A DNA stretch of 64,000 nucleotides. Source: Streptomyces sp. BHT-5-2 (GTDB taxonomy: Bacteria > Actinomycetota > Actinomycetes > Streptomycetales > Streptomycetaceae). The notes under the pieces are model-generated. The model saw nothing but the letters and a program-made list of their open reading frames with translations, had not been told where the DNA came from and did not search any database. The first letter of the stretch is position 1, and each line of letters begins with the position of its first letter. The stretch spans positions 4,588,001-4,652,000 of the forward strand of contig NZ_CP081496.1 in the NCBI RefSeq assembly GCF_019774615.1, in the 5' to 3' direction. Below, piece after piece: positions 1 through 8,670 of the stretch. A program made the translations under genes and the position numbers.

Positions 1-150
1 GGTGTCGGCGGCGCCGCTCCTCACCGCGCGGTTCCACCACGCACCTGGGCGGCGGGCCCCGAGCGATCACCACCGGGGCGTACACGACTGAACCGAGGCC
101 GAGGCGCTTCGGCCTCGCCTGCGCCACGACGGCGGGCGCACCGGAGGCGG
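1..150. other. Window edge, no gene seen
   Basis: No reading frame here has a convincing start or recognisable motif. It precedes the decayed DUF2180 gene and is probably upstream or remnant DNA. Confidence 0.4.
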
Positions 151-437
151 GTGAGTCTCCTGAAGTGCTTCGACTGCGCGTGGGCCGAGCAGGTCGTCGA
201 CACCGTGGGCGTATGCCGTCACTGCGGGGTCGGCGTCTGTCTGCGGCACTGCCATGTCGCCTGGAGCCCGGCCACCGGATCGCCGGGGTCGGCCAGTCCA
301 CACCTTCCCGGCCGGCACGCGAACTCACCTGTCCGACCTGTCACTTCGCGATGGCCGCCACGTCCCAGGCAGAGGTGAAACAAGGTACCGGGGCGCCCAT
401 CTCGGCGACTTCACGGCGCAGCCGAGAATGCTGGTGA
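151..437 (+). pseudogene. DUF2180 zinc-ribbon protein, frameshifted
   Basis: The GTG start at 151 follows a GGAGG ribosome site. The first frame gives an N-terminal zinc-ribbon half with CFDC and CRHCGVGVCLRHC, as in the small DUF2180 proteins of Streptomyces. The expected C-terminal half, with PARELTCPTC, lies in another frame (codon starts at 0 mod 3) and runs to the stop near 437. The switch falls at about 260-300 and has the sign of a single-base deletion. As written the gene cannot make the normal protein of about 70 residues. It is either a pseudogene or an assembly indel. Function of the family is unknown; metal binding is inferred from the cysteines. Confidence 0.5.
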
Positions 438-622
438 TCGGCGCACCGGTGGTGGGCGGCCTGGTGATCGGTGCGAGGGCGCGCTACGGGTCGGAGAAGA
501 TCCGCGGGCACGGTATGCCCGCGGCGATCGAGGCCATCCTGACGGGCGACAGCCGGGTCGCGCCGCGGGGGGCAGTGCTCAAGCCGGTGTCGGCGGCGAT
601 CGTGGCGAAGGCCCCGTCGCCC
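428..622 (+). pseudogene. ClC chloride-channel fragment
   Basis: From 428 the frame reads a stretch typical of bacterial ClC channels: APVVGGLVIG, then RYGSEKIRGHGMPAAIEAIL, then VLKPVSAAI. This is the region just before the selectivity-filter helix. Similarity stops at about 620, where an intact protein would continue with the GTGGPFGAEGP segment and several hundred more residues. Both the N-terminal helix and everything downstream are absent. I read it as an internal relic of a roughly 500-residue gene, left beside the broken DUF2180 gene and now lying against the end of the MarR gene. Confidence 0.5.
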
Positions 623-657
623 GGCCGATGCGCCGGTCGTCGTCCGGTACCGCTTCG

Positions 658-1182
658 TCAGTACCGCTCTGTGAGCGAGTCGACGGTCCGCTCGCCGGCG
701 GCGTCGGTCAGGGCGCGCAGCCCGCGTACCAACTCGGCGCGCCGGTCGCCCGGGAGACTGGCGACGATTGCCCGGATCTCCTGGTGGCGGTGGGCCAGGA
801 CCTTCTCGACCAGCAGGCGGCCGTGTGGTTTGAGGCCCACGATGACCTCGCGGCGGTTGTCCGGGTTCATCTGCCGGTCCACCAGGCCGCGGGCCTCCAG
901 CTTGTCGACCATCCGCATCGCCGTCGACGGGTTGACGTCCAGTCCCGCGGCGAGTGCGGCGAGCTTGACCGGGCCCTCGCCGTGCAGGACCACCAGGGTG
1001 CGCAGTTGCGGCAGGGTCAGGGCCGGTTCGGTCTCGGCGAGCGCCCGTGCGGAGAGCGCGACGAACAGCCGGGACGCGGTCATGACGGCCGCGGTGACCT
1101 CCTCCACGGTCTCGTGCAGGTCGTCCGGCGGCTGTTCTGCCGGGGTCCGCTGCTGCCCGTCGCCCTGATCTTGTCGCACCAT
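658..1182 (-). CDS. MarR-family transcriptional regulator
   Basis: A 174-residue MarR-type winged-helix regulator. The central part shows the recognition region (LAALAAGLDVNPSTAMRMVDKLEARGLVDR) followed by the wing (NPDNRREVIVGLKPHGR), with helices for dimerisation on either side. The start is the ATG at 1182, about 86 bases downstream of the Fe-S subunit gene on the same strand, so it may be expressed with the molybdenum hydroxylase genes. No ligand can be predicted. Part of the N-terminus is glutamine/proline-rich and poorly conserved, so the exact start is less certain than the family. Confidence 0.8.
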   Translation of the reverse strand: MVRQDQGDGQQRTPAEQPPDDLHETVEEVTAAVMTASRLFVALSARALAETEPALTLPQLRTLVVLHGEGPVKLAALAAGLDVNPSTAMRMVDKLEARGLVDRQMNPDNRREVIVGLKPHGRLLVEKVLAHRHQEIRAIVASLPGDRRAELVRGLRALTDAAGERTVDSLTERY

Positions 1183-1268
1183 ACCGCTGTTATACCGTTC
1201 CTCGGGCGGCGCCGAAGGCCGAGCCCGCCCGGCCGTCCGGGCACCGCCTTCTTGGGGCGCGTTGCGGG

Positions 1269-1745
1269 CTAGAAGTGCTTGGCGCCCTCCACTATGGCCT
1301 CGCGGATGCGGTGGTAGGTGCCGCAGCGGCAGACGTTGCGGATCTCGTCGAGGTCGGCCTCGGTGATCTCCTTGCCGGCGGCGCGGGCCTGCTTCACCTT
1401 GGCGACCGCGGCCATGATCTGGCCGGGCTGGCAGTAGCCGCACTGGGCGACGTCGTACGCCAGCCACGCCTCCTGCATGGGGTGCAGGTCCTTGCCGACG
1501 GTGGCGGGCAGCCCCTCGATGGTGGTGACCTCGTCGTCCGGCCGGACGTCCTTGACCGGCACCGAACAGGGGTTGAACGCCTTGCCGTTGAGGTGACTGG
1601 TGCATGCCTGGCAGACACCGAGGCCGCAGCCGTACTTCGGCCCGGTGACGCCCAGGACGTCGCGCAGCACCCACAGCAGCCGCACGTCGTCCTCGATGTC
1701 CACCGTGACGGACTTGCCGTTGAGGATGAAGGTGTGTTCGGGCAC
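1269..1745 (-). CDS. (2Fe-2S)-binding subunit of a molybdenum hydroxylase
   Basis: A 158-residue small subunit of the xanthine dehydrogenase family. It carries two [2Fe-2S] clusters that pass electrons away from the molybdenum centre. The N-terminal plant-type ferredoxin domain has the cysteine cluster CGLGVCQAC and a fourth Cys in FNPC. The C-terminal helical domain has CGYCQPG and CRCGTY. The GTG start at 1745 follows AAGGAG. It lies 62 bases after the large subunit gene on the same strand. Two-component enzymes of this kind (isoquinoline oxidoreductase or membrane aldehyde dehydrogenase type) lack a FAD subunit, and none is present here. Confidence 0.9.
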   Translation of the reverse strand: MPEHTFILNGKSVTVDIEDDVRLLWVLRDVLGVTGPKYGCGLGVCQACTSHLNGKAFNPCSVPVKDVRPDDEVTTIEGLPATVGKDLHPMQEAWLAYDVAQCGYCQPGQIMAAVAKVKQARAAGKEITEADLDEIRNVCRCGTYHRIREAIVEGAKHF

Positions 1746-1807
1746 GGTCGCTCCTTGCGCTGCTGGTGGCCCTTGCGTTCCTGGTGCGCGCCGCCGGCGG
1801 GCCGGCT

Positions 1808-4189
1808 TCAGTAGGCGCGGTCCAGTCCGTCGGTCGGCGATTGCGGGATCGGGGGGACGGTCGGCAGCGGCTCGAAGCCGAGCGGGCCGGAGTGGTTGAC
1901 GGGGAACGTCGTGGGCATGGTGCCGGTGGCCGCGCCGTAGGCGCAGGCGACCGCGGCGGAGGCGGCGCCGACCGCCAACTCCCCCGCGCCGCCCGGCTTT
2001 CCGGTGGTCGGCGGCATGACCACGATCTTCAGCTCGGGCGGGGTGTTCCACTGTCGGGTGTAGAAGTAGTTGTCCCAGCTGCCCTCCAGGAACGCACCGT
2101 CCTTGAGGTGCAGGCCCGAGGTGAGCGTGATGGCGATGCCGTCCATGATGCCGCCCATCATCTGCGCCTCCAGGCCCTTGGGATTCACGGCCAGGCCGAC
2201 GTCGACGGCACAGACGACCTTGGTGACGCGGGGACCCGTACAGGCGTCGGGGATGTGCCGCCCGGTGGTCCCGGGGCGGCAGTCGATCTCGGCGAGCACC
2301 GCCACGACGCCGTGGTACTCGGGGTGGACGGCGATGCCCTGGGCCATGCCGTCGGGCAACTCCCCTCCCCATCCGCCGAGTTCGGCGACCTTGTCCAGGA
2401 CGGCCCTGGCCCGGTCTCCCTTGATCAGTTGCCGGCGGAGGGCCAGGCGGTCCTTGCCCATCTCGTCCGCCAGCCGGTCGATGACGAGCTCCTGGGCGCA
2501 CCGGACGTTGGGCGAGTAGATGTTGCGCATGCTGCCGGTGTTGAAGCCCTTGTCCACCTCGTTGAGGAACTGGGTGGAAAGGCCCAGGTCGTAGGGCGTC
2601 TGCTGGCTGAGCGTGAAGATCGTCTCGGAGAAGGTGAGGTCTCCCACGGGCAGCTTGGCGGCCGTGGCGGTGATGATCTCGCCCAGGCCGTGCCCGAAGT
2701 CGGTGGAGACGGAGGTGTGCCGCTGTTCGTAGGTGAGCACCTTGCCCAGCGCGTACGTCGCGCGGATGCGCGAAGTGGCCATCGGGTGGGTACGCCCCTG
2801 CCGGAACTCGTCGGTGCGGTGCCACATCAGCTTGACCGGCTTGCCCATCGCCTTGGAGACCTCGGCGGCTTCGAGTGCGGCGTCGGAGAACAGCTTGCGG
2901 CCGAACGACCCACCGCCCTCGGCGACATGCACCGTGACCGCGCTCTGCGGCAGTCCGAGCTTGGCCGCGATCGCCTGCTGGGCGACGATCGGCGACTTCA
3001 GGGCCGCCCAGATCTCGGCCCGGTCGGACCGTACGTCGGCCACCGCGCAGTTGGGCTCCAGCGCGCTGTTGCTGGCGAAGTGGAAGGTGAAGGAGCCTTC
3101 GACGGTCTTGGCCAGATGACTCAACCTCGGTACGGCGAGGGGAAGTTCGGCTGCCTTCAGCTCGCGCAGGACGGTGTCGTCGGACGCCCGTTCCGCGGTT
3201 CCCGGGCCCCAGGTCACCCGAAGGGCACGCACCGCGTCGATGCACTGCCCGAAGGTCCGGGCGCGCACGGCGACACCGGTGGAGATGGCCGCGACGTCGG
3301 TGACGCCCGGCATCGCCCGTACCGCCGCGAGATTCTGCACGGAGCGCACCGTGCCGTTGATCGTGGGCGGCCGGCACACCATGGTCGGCGCGGCGCCGGG
3401 CACGTGCAGGTCCATGGCGAACTGCTTGCGTCCCGTCACGCTCTCCCTGGCGTCGACGCGGTTGCGGGCGGTGCCGATGACCGAGAACGCGGAACGCGGT
3501 TTGAGGTCGGTGGCGACCCGTACGGTCTTCGGGCTCGCGGCCTTCCCGGCGAGCGAACCGTAGGTCGCGGTGCGGCCGTTCGGGGCGGTGATCACCCCGG
3601 CCTTGCTGGTCAGCGTGGATATCTCGGCACCGAGCAGCTCGGCGGCGGCCTCCAGGAGCCGCTTCCTGGCGATCGCCGCCGCGACCCGGATGGGTGTGTA
3701 GGTGGAGATGGTGGTGTTGGAACCGCCGGTGAGCTGGTTGAAGAGCAGTTCCGGGCGCGCGTCCGCGAGGGTGACCCGGACCTTCTCCAGCGGCAGGTCG
3801 AGTTCCTCGGCGATCAGCATCGCGGTGGAGGTGGTGATGCCCTGGCCCACCTCGGCGCGGGGCAGTGCGAACGAGGCGGTGCCGTCGGCGTGGACATGGA
3901 TGGTGATGAGGCCGGCGGTCGGCAGCGCGGCGTCGGTGAGCATGTCGTTCAGGTCGAAGATTTGCGTGAGCTCGGGCAGCGAGCCGACCGCGGCGTGTGC
4001 CGGCGTCGATCCGGCGGCCGCCTCGCCCAGTTGGGCCGCAACGGCCAGCGTCGGCGCCGCCAGGACGTAGCCGAGGAACCTGCGGCGGTCGATCCCCTCC
4101 GCCCCGCGTCCGGTGTCCGCGGCGCCCTCGTCGACCGGCTCGACGGCCTCCGTGCGCTCCCGCGGCAGACGATTCTGAACGTCCATCAT
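1808..4189 (-). CDS. Molybdopterin-binding aldehyde/xanthine dehydrogenase-type large subunit, Tat-exported
   Basis: A 793-residue catalytic subunit resembling IorB (isoquinoline 1-oxidoreductase beta) and membrane-bound aldehyde dehydrogenases. The N-terminus has a twin-arginine signal (RRRFLGYVLAAP, about residues 35-60) ending in AHA, so the folded cofactor-loaded enzyme is probably exported. Molybdopterin motifs include GGSFGRK, and a late GGAGE carries the conserved Glu expected to be catalytic. AGAGGACAG precedes two consecutive ATGs (4189 and 4186), and a GTG lies at 4201. The neighbouring small Fe-S subunit completes a two-subunit oxidoreductase; the electron acceptor is not encoded nearby. 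The substrate cannot be told from sequence. Confidence 0.88.
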   Translation of the reverse strand: MMDVQNRLPRERTEAVEPVDEGAADTGRGAEGIDRRRFLGYVLAAPTLAVAAQLGEAAAGSTPAHAAVGSLPELTQIFDLNDMLTDAALPTAGLITIHVHADGTASFALPRAEVGQGITTSTAMLIAEELDLPLEKVRVTLADARPELLFNQLTGGSNTTISTYTPIRVAAAIARKRLLEAAAELLGAEISTLTSKAGVITAPNGRTATYGSLAGKAASPKTVRVATDLKPRSAFSVIGTARNRVDARESVTGRKQFAMDLHVPGAAPTMVCRPPTINGTVRSVQNLAAVRAMPGVTDVAAISTGVAVRARTFGQCIDAVRALRVTWGPGTAERASDDTVLRELKAAELPLAVPRLSHLAKTVEGSFTFHFASNSALEPNCAVADVRSDRAEIWAALKSPIVAQQAIAAKLGLPQSAVTVHVAEGGGSFGRKLFSDAALEAAEVSKAMGKPVKLMWHRTDEFRQGRTHPMATSRIRATYALGKVLTYEQRHTSVSTDFGHGLGEIITATAAKLPVGDLTFSETIFTLSQQTPYDLGLSTQFLNEVDKGFNTGSMRNIYSPNVRCAQELVIDRLADEMGKDRLALRRQLIKGDRARAVLDKVAELGGWGGELPDGMAQGIAVHPEYHGVVAVLAEIDCRPGTTGRHIPDACTGPRVTKVVCAVDVGLAVNPKGLEAQMMGGIMDGIAITLTSGLHLKDGAFLEGSWDNYFYTRQWNTPPELKIVVMPPTTGKPGGAGELAVGAASAAVACAYGAATGTMPTTFPVNHSGPLGFEPLPTVPPIPQSPTDGLDRAY

Positions 4190-4475
4190 CTGTCCTCTCA
4201 CGGAGCGTGGTTGATCGACCTACCGGATGGTAGCGAACGCCCGCGCACGACAGAACAACGGGGACGGAGAGACTTCTCCCCAGTCCGCCGCTGCTCGGCT
4301 CACTGCCTGGACGAGGGGCTCGGGCAGGCTCATCGGTCGCGGTGCGTCCGGCAGCGGCATGCTCGGCACGGCCCCGGCGAACGCCCGACCTCCGGCCGCC
4401 TCGATGCGCCCCACGGTCTCGTCGACCTGGTGTCCGGCCTGCGACGACACCACGACGGCGGGCGCGGCCAGCGCC

Positions 4476-4967
4476 TCAGGAATCGCCGGCGAGCGAGCGC
4501 AGTTCGTGGACCACGTCACCGCCGGACGGCGCGTGCTCCGGGTCGATCAGCCACTGCATCATCAGCCCCGTCAGCAAGGCGAGCGGTACCGAACCGCCCA
4601 GTCCCTCGCGGCCCTGGCGCTGCCCCTCGGCGAGATGGGCGCGGACCTCCGGCGACCGCTCGGCCTGCACCGCGGCCTCCAACTGGGCCACCCACAACGC
4701 CCGGTGGGTGGTGAAGCTGTCGATCAGTGCCTGCCAGCGGTCCGCCGGCTCGTCCCCCGTTGCCTGGGGGCGGAGTTCGTCGTCGAGTTCGTCCACCGCT
4801 TGCACCAGTGCCTGGGTGAGCAGCGCGTCCTTGGAGCCGAAGTGGTAGCCGATGGCGGCGTGGCTGACACCGGCGGCGTTGGCGATGTCCCGGACGGTGG
4901 TGCGGGCCCAGCCGCGTTCGACCAGGCACTGCTTGGCCCCGGCGAGCAAATCCTCTCGGTTTCCCAT
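4476..4967 (-). CDS. TetR-family regulator
   Basis: A 163-residue TetR repressor. The N-terminal HTH reads TTVRDIANAAGVSHAAIGYHFGSKDALL, the classic helix-turn-helix followed by the YHF-x-SK signature. The C-terminal helical ligand domain is short but complete. It is divergent from the FAD monooxygenase gene at 5052, with overlapping palindromes between them, so it most likely represses that gene and itself. An in-frame ATG at 4979 is an alternative start. The inducer is unknown. Confidence 0.85.
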   Translation of the reverse strand: MGNREDLLAGAKQCLVERGWARTTVRDIANAAGVSHAAIGYHFGSKDALLTQALVQAVDELDDELRPQATGDEPADRWQALIDSFTTHRALWVAQLEAAVQAERSPEVRAHLAEGQRQGREGLGGSVPLALLTGLMMQWLIDPEHAPSGGDVVHELRSLAGDS

Positions 4968-5005
4968 GGCGCACAGCATAGCGAAGGCTTGCCCAATCGG
5001 TTCAT

Positions 5006-5030
5006 CCATTTGGTTTGACCAAATGGTCAA
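5006..5030. promoter_or_regulatory. Candidate TetR operator (overlapping palindromes)
   Basis: Two overlapping inverted repeats lie in the tetR/monooxygenase intergenic region: CCATTTGG at 5006-5013 with CCAAATGG at 5019-5026, and TTGACCA at 5015-5021 with TGGTCAA at 5024-5030. All arms are perfect. Position and symmetry fit a TetR dimer site controlling both divergent genes. Confidence 0.6.
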
Positions 5031-5051
5031 GAGCGCGCTACGGTCATTCCC

Positions 5052-6125
5052 ATGACGACGACGAAGGTTCTGATCTCGGGCGCCAGCGTGGCCGGTCCGG
5101 CCCTGGCCCACTTCCTGCGGCGCGACGGCTACGAGGTGACCGTGGTCGAGCGCGCACCGGACCTCCGGGACACCGGATATGCGATCGACTTCCGCGGTGC
5201 GGCATTCGACGTGCTGGAGGAGATGGGCGTTCTCGACGAGATCCGCGGGCACGACACGCGGATGCGCGGCACGACGCTGGTCGACGGGACGGGTGCCGAG
5301 ACCGGGCGGCTCCCCGCCGAGGTGTTCGCCGGCGAGCTCGAAGTGCCCAAGCGGGAACTCACCCGGATCCTGCACCGGGTGACCGCGGCCGACGTGGAGT
5401 ACGTCTTCGACGACTCGATCAGTGCGCTCGCCCAGGACGACACCGGCGTCGCGGTCGAGTTCGAGCGGGCGGCGGCCCGGCGCTTCGACCTCGTCATCGG
5501 CGCGGACGGCGTCTACTCCAACGTCCGCCGGCTCGCCTTCGGCCCGCACCAGGACGCCGTGCGGCACCTGGGCATGTCCGGCGCCGGGTTCACCACGGCC
5601 AACCACCTCGGCCTCGACCACAGCGGAGTGCTGTGCCAGAGCGGCAGCACGGCGATCTACGCGTTCAGCGCCGCCGATCCGGACGTCCTGGGGGTCAGCC
5701 TGTCCTTCGCCACCGCCTCGCCCGAACTGGACCGGCGGGGCCGCGAGGAACAGGAGCGGGCCGTGCGGGAGGCGTTCGCCGGGCACGGCTGGGAGGCGCC
5801 GCGGCTGCTCGCGGCGATGACCGCGGCGGACGACTTCTACTTCTCCTCCACCTGCCAGATCCAACTCGACACGTGGTCGCGGGGCCGGATCGCGCTGCTC
5901 GGCGACGCGGGGTACTGCGCCGCGCCCACCAGCGGCATGGGCACCTCCCAGGCACTGATCGGCGCCCGCACACTGGCCCGTCAGCTGGCCCTGGCGGGCG
6001 GCGACCACCCGACCGCGTTCGCCGCCTACGAGGCGGAGCTGCGGCCCTATGTCGCCGAGAACCAGGCAACGGGCCGGGAGGGCGCGGCGATGTTCGGCGG
6101 TGGAGCCGTACCGACGGGTTCGTAG
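5052..6125 (+). CDS. FAD-dependent aromatic monooxygenase
   Basis: A 357-residue class A flavoprotein monooxygenase of the PHBH/tetracycline-hydroxylase group, which hydroxylates aromatic or polyketide-like substrates using NAD(P)H and O2. The N-terminus has the FAD-binding Rossmann motif in VLISGASVAGPALAHFL and an acidic residue ending strand 2 (VVERAP). The second FAD motif is LLGDAGYCAAPTSGMG in the C-terminal third. Length is typical for the short subfamily. The ATG at 5052 lies just downstream of the palindromes and diverges from tetR, suggesting substrate-induced derepression, for example in xenobiotic or antibiotic modification. The substrate is inferred only at class level. Confidence 0.88.
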   Translation: MTTTKVLISGASVAGPALAHFLRRDGYEVTVVERAPDLRDTGYAIDFRGAAFDVLEEMGVLDEIRGHDTRMRGTTLVDGTGAETGRLPAEVFAGELEVPKRELTRILHRVTAADVEYVFDDSISALAQDDTGVAVEFERAAARRFDLVIGADGVYSNVRRLAFGPHQDAVRHLGMSGAGFTTANHLGLDHSGVLCQSGSTAIYAFSAADPDVLGVSLSFATASPELDRRGREEQERAVREAFAGHGWEAPRLLAAMTAADDFYFSSTCQIQLDTWSRGRIALLGDAGYCAAPTSGMGTSQALIGARTLARQLALAGGDHPTAFAAYEAELRPYVAENQATGREGAAMFGGGAVPTGS

Positions 6126-6225
6126 ACCAGGCCGTGGCGGCGGTCCGGTGGGCCGGGGCGGGGCGGCGGGCCTGTACGGACCAGCGCAGGGAGCGCCGCG
6201 ACCTCGCCGTGGTCATGATCGGAGT

Positions 6226-7695
6226 GTGCTCACCCCGAGCCTGGCAGCCACCCGCCGTCTGCGCCGTGCCCTCGCGGCGACGTCGGTCGCGGCCCTGGTC
6301 GTCACCGTCCCGGGCTGTGCCGGCGGCGCCCCCGGACCGGCCGGTCCGGTGCCCTCGGCGGTGGCGCGTGCCGCCTCGTCGGCGCCCTCGTCGGCGTCCG
6401 GTTCGCCGCGGACCAGCGCCCGGCCGTTCCGGCACGTCCCGTCGCAGGCCACCTGCCGCCGCACGCTCGGTACCGCCTGCTACACCGCCGACCTGGTGCG
6501 CCGGGCATACGGCGTCGACCGGCTCAACTCCGCCGGACTCACCGGCCGCGGGCGCACCGTCGTGGTCTACGAGGAGGTCGTGCCCGACACGTTGAAGAGG
6601 GATCTCGAAACCTTCAGCGCGGCCATGCATCTGCCGCCGCCGGATCTGGCCGTCGACCGGTACGCCCCGGCCGGGGACATCGCGCCGTTCGACGCGCACA
6701 ACGCACGGATGGCCGGCGCCGCCATGGAGACCACCCTCGACACCCAGATGGTGCACATGCTGGCGCCCGGTGCGAAGGTCGTCGTCACCCAGATCGGCCT
6801 GCCCAGTCGCGCCTTCGCCTCCCCCTCCCCCACGTCCGGCACGGCCCCGGCCGTCCCCGAGGCCGAGGCCGACCGGGCGGCCAGGCAGTCGGCGAAGGTC
6901 GGTGCGGCGCTGATCCTCGACGGCATCGCGCAGAGCGTGCGCACGCACCGGCCCGACGCGATCTCGATCAGCTTCGGCGTCGAGGAGTACACCGCCGCCG
7001 GGAAGAGCCGGGCACCCGTCCGCGACCTGGCGTCGTTCAGCAGCGCGTTGGCCGCAGTCGTGGCGCGTGGCACCACCCTGACGGCCAGTACCGGCGACTC
7101 CGGGGCGGCGCCGCCCGTCGGGCCGCGCGGCGAGCGGGTCCGGTCCGTTTCCTGGCCGGCCTCCGACCCCAGCGTGCTCGCCGTGGGCGGCTCCCGTCTG
7201 CATCTGGACGAACTCGGCCGGCGGACCGGCCCGGACACCGTCTGGCACGACCAGGGCGGCGCCACCGGCGGTGGCCTCTCCCAGACCTTCGCCCGCCCCG
7301 GATACCAGGACGCGGTGGCGGCCGTGGTCGGTGGGCGGCGCGGTACTCCGGACATCTCCATGGACAGCTCCGCATCCGGCGGCACCCTTGTCTACCAGGG
7401 GTTTCTGCCCGCGGGCGCGGGCTGGCTACCGGTCGGCGGCACCAGCGAGGCCGCCCCCATGTTCGCGGCGCTGGTGGCGCTCGCCAACCAGCAGGCCGGC
7501 CGTCGGCTCGGCGGCATCCACCGGCAGCTGTACGGCCTCGCCGCCGATCCCCGCAACGGGATCATCGACATCACCAAGGGGGACAACGGCCCCGACGGGT
7601 TCGCGGCGACGCCGGGCTACGACCTGGCGTCCGGACTCGGCACGGTCGACGCCGCCGCCTTCGTCCCGAAGCTGGCGGCGAGCGCCGGCGGGTGA
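6226..7695 (+). CDS. Secreted sedolisin-type serine-carboxyl peptidase (S53)
   Basis: A 489-residue secreted peptidase. The GTG start gives a basic N-terminus, a hydrophobic stretch and VPGC, which could be a lipobox-like site. The S53 catalytic set is visible: Glu and Asp four residues apart in METTLD, the oxyanion Asp in STGDSGA, and the nucleophile Ser in GGTSEAAP. The C-terminus (DITKGDNGPDGF, GYDLASGLG) matches the calcium site. The large N-terminal activation prodomain of kumamolisin-like enzymes is absent; only about 60 low-complexity residues precede the catalytic domain. No strong ribosome site precedes the GTG, so the message may be leaderless or start elsewhere. Confidence 0.85.
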   Translation: MLTPSLAATRRLRRALAATSVAALVVTVPGCAGGAPGPAGPVPSAVARAASSAPSSASGSPRTSARPFRHVPSQATCRRTLGTACYTADLVRRAYGVDRLNSAGLTGRGRTVVVYEEVVPDTLKRDLETFSAAMHLPPPDLAVDRYAPAGDIAPFDAHNARMAGAAMETTLDTQMVHMLAPGAKVVVTQIGLPSRAFASPSPTSGTAPAVPEAEADRAARQSAKVGAALILDGIAQSVRTHRPDAISISFGVEEYTAAGKSRAPVRDLASFSSALAAVVARGTTLTASTGDSGAAPPVGPRGERVRSVSWPASDPSVLAVGGSRLHLDELGRRTGPDTVWHDQGGATGGGLSQTFARPGYQDAVAAVVGGRRGTPDISMDSSASGGTLVYQGFLPAGAGWLPVGGTSEAAPMFAALVALANQQAGRRLGGIHRQLYGLAADPRNGIIDITKGDNGPDGFAATPGYDLASGLGTVDAAAFVPKLAASAGG

Positions 7696-7769
7696 GCCCG
7701 GAGTCCGGAGGCCGGAGTCCGGAGCCCGAGTGGAACGCGCCGGCACAGCGCATCACGGACAGCTGTGGG

Positions 7770-8657
7770 TCAGGCGCCGCCCACCGCCTCGGTGAGGATC
7801 GTGCGGATCCGTTCGCCGAGCGGGTTGGTGTCGTCGGCGCGCCAGACGAGGTGCAGGGTGGTCGAGGTGTCCGCCAGCGGTCGCGGGGTCACCCCGACGC
7901 GGCGCAGGGCGCGGTGCGAGTCGGCGAGGACCGCGGCGCCGAACTTGGCGGCGACCAGGGCCAGCAGCGTCTGCACGCTACGGCCCGCCGCGCTGATCCG
8001 CGGCACGACGCCGGCGCCGTGGCAGAGCGCGATGATCTCGTCGTAGGACCGTGGTGACACCTCCCGGGGCCAGATGACCAGGGGGATCTGGCCCAGTGCA
8101 GTGAGCGGAGCAGGTTCGGCGGGGTAGGCCAGCGGGTGGCCGGCGGGCAGGAAGAGGGTGAGCGGTTCGCGCCACCAGACCTGGGTGGCCAGCCGGGCGT
8201 CGCGCATCGGGAGGCGCTGGACGGCGAGGTCGTAACGCCCCTCCAGCACGCCGGTCGACATCTCGGCGTCGTTGAAGCTCTCCGCCAACTGGAGGTCCAC
8301 ACGGGGGAGTTCGCGCCGCAGTCGGCTCAGTGCGGCGCCGAGCGGCCCGTTGATGCCCGAGCCGGCGAAGGTCACGGTCAGCCGGCCGGTCATGCCCCGC
8401 GCGGCCAGTCGCACGTCCTCCAGTGCGGCCTCCGCCTCGGCGAGCACGGTGACCGCACGCCGGACCAGCACCTGCCCGGCCTGCGTCGGCGTCAGCCCGC
8501 GTCCCTCCCGGATGAACAGCCGGGCACCCAACTGCCTTTCCATCTCGCGCAGTTGACGACTGAGCGTGGGCTGCGTCAGATGCAGCCGGCGGGCCGCCCC
8601 GCTGATGCTGCCCTCTTCCGCGATCGCGACCGCATAACCGAGTAGCCGCAGCTCCAT
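7770..8657 (-). CDS. LysR-family transcriptional regulator
   Basis: A 295-residue LysR-type regulator. The N-terminal winged HTH reads SISGAARRLHLTQPTLSRQLREMERQLGARLF, followed by the two-lobed periplasmic-binding-like co-inducer domain. The ATG at 8657 follows GGGGGAGG at ideal spacing. It is divergent from the carboxymuconolactone decarboxylase-like gene at 8805 and most likely controls it through the inverted repeat between them. The co-inducer is unknown; an aromatic or quinone metabolite would fit the neighbour. Confidence 0.9.
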   Translation of the reverse strand: MELRLLGYAVAIAEEGSISGAARRLHLTQPTLSRQLREMERQLGARLFIREGRGLTPTQAGQVLVRRAVTVLAEAEAALEDVRLAARGMTGRLTVTFAGSGINGPLGAALSRLRRELPRVDLQLAESFNDAEMSTGVLEGRYDLAVQRLPMRDARLATQVWWREPLTLFLPAGHPLAYPAEPAPLTALGQIPLVIWPREVSPRSYDEIIALCHGAGVVPRISAAGRSVQTLLALVAAKFGAAVLADSHRALRRVGVTPRPLADTSTTLHLVWRADDTNPLGERIRTILTEAVGGA

Positions 8658-8670
8658 CCATGCCTCCCCC

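Noticed and set aside
4220..4519. Minus-strand ORF of 99 codons with a fragment resembling an SDR (VVVSSQAGHQVDETVGRIEAAGGRAFA)
   Set aside because: The similarity is short and the N-terminus overlaps the TetR gene end. It may be a remnant, but I cannot support a gene.
1766..4714. Long plus-strand ORF across the molybdenum hydroxylase region
   Set aside because: It lies antisense to recognisable genes and shows the Arg/Gly/Asp-rich composition of a GC-rich shadow frame.
7696..7740. CCGGAGTCCGGAG direct repeats after the sedolisin gene considered as a CRISPR or terminator
   Set aside because: The repeat is only 13 bases with two copies, has no spacers, and forms no convincing long hairpin.
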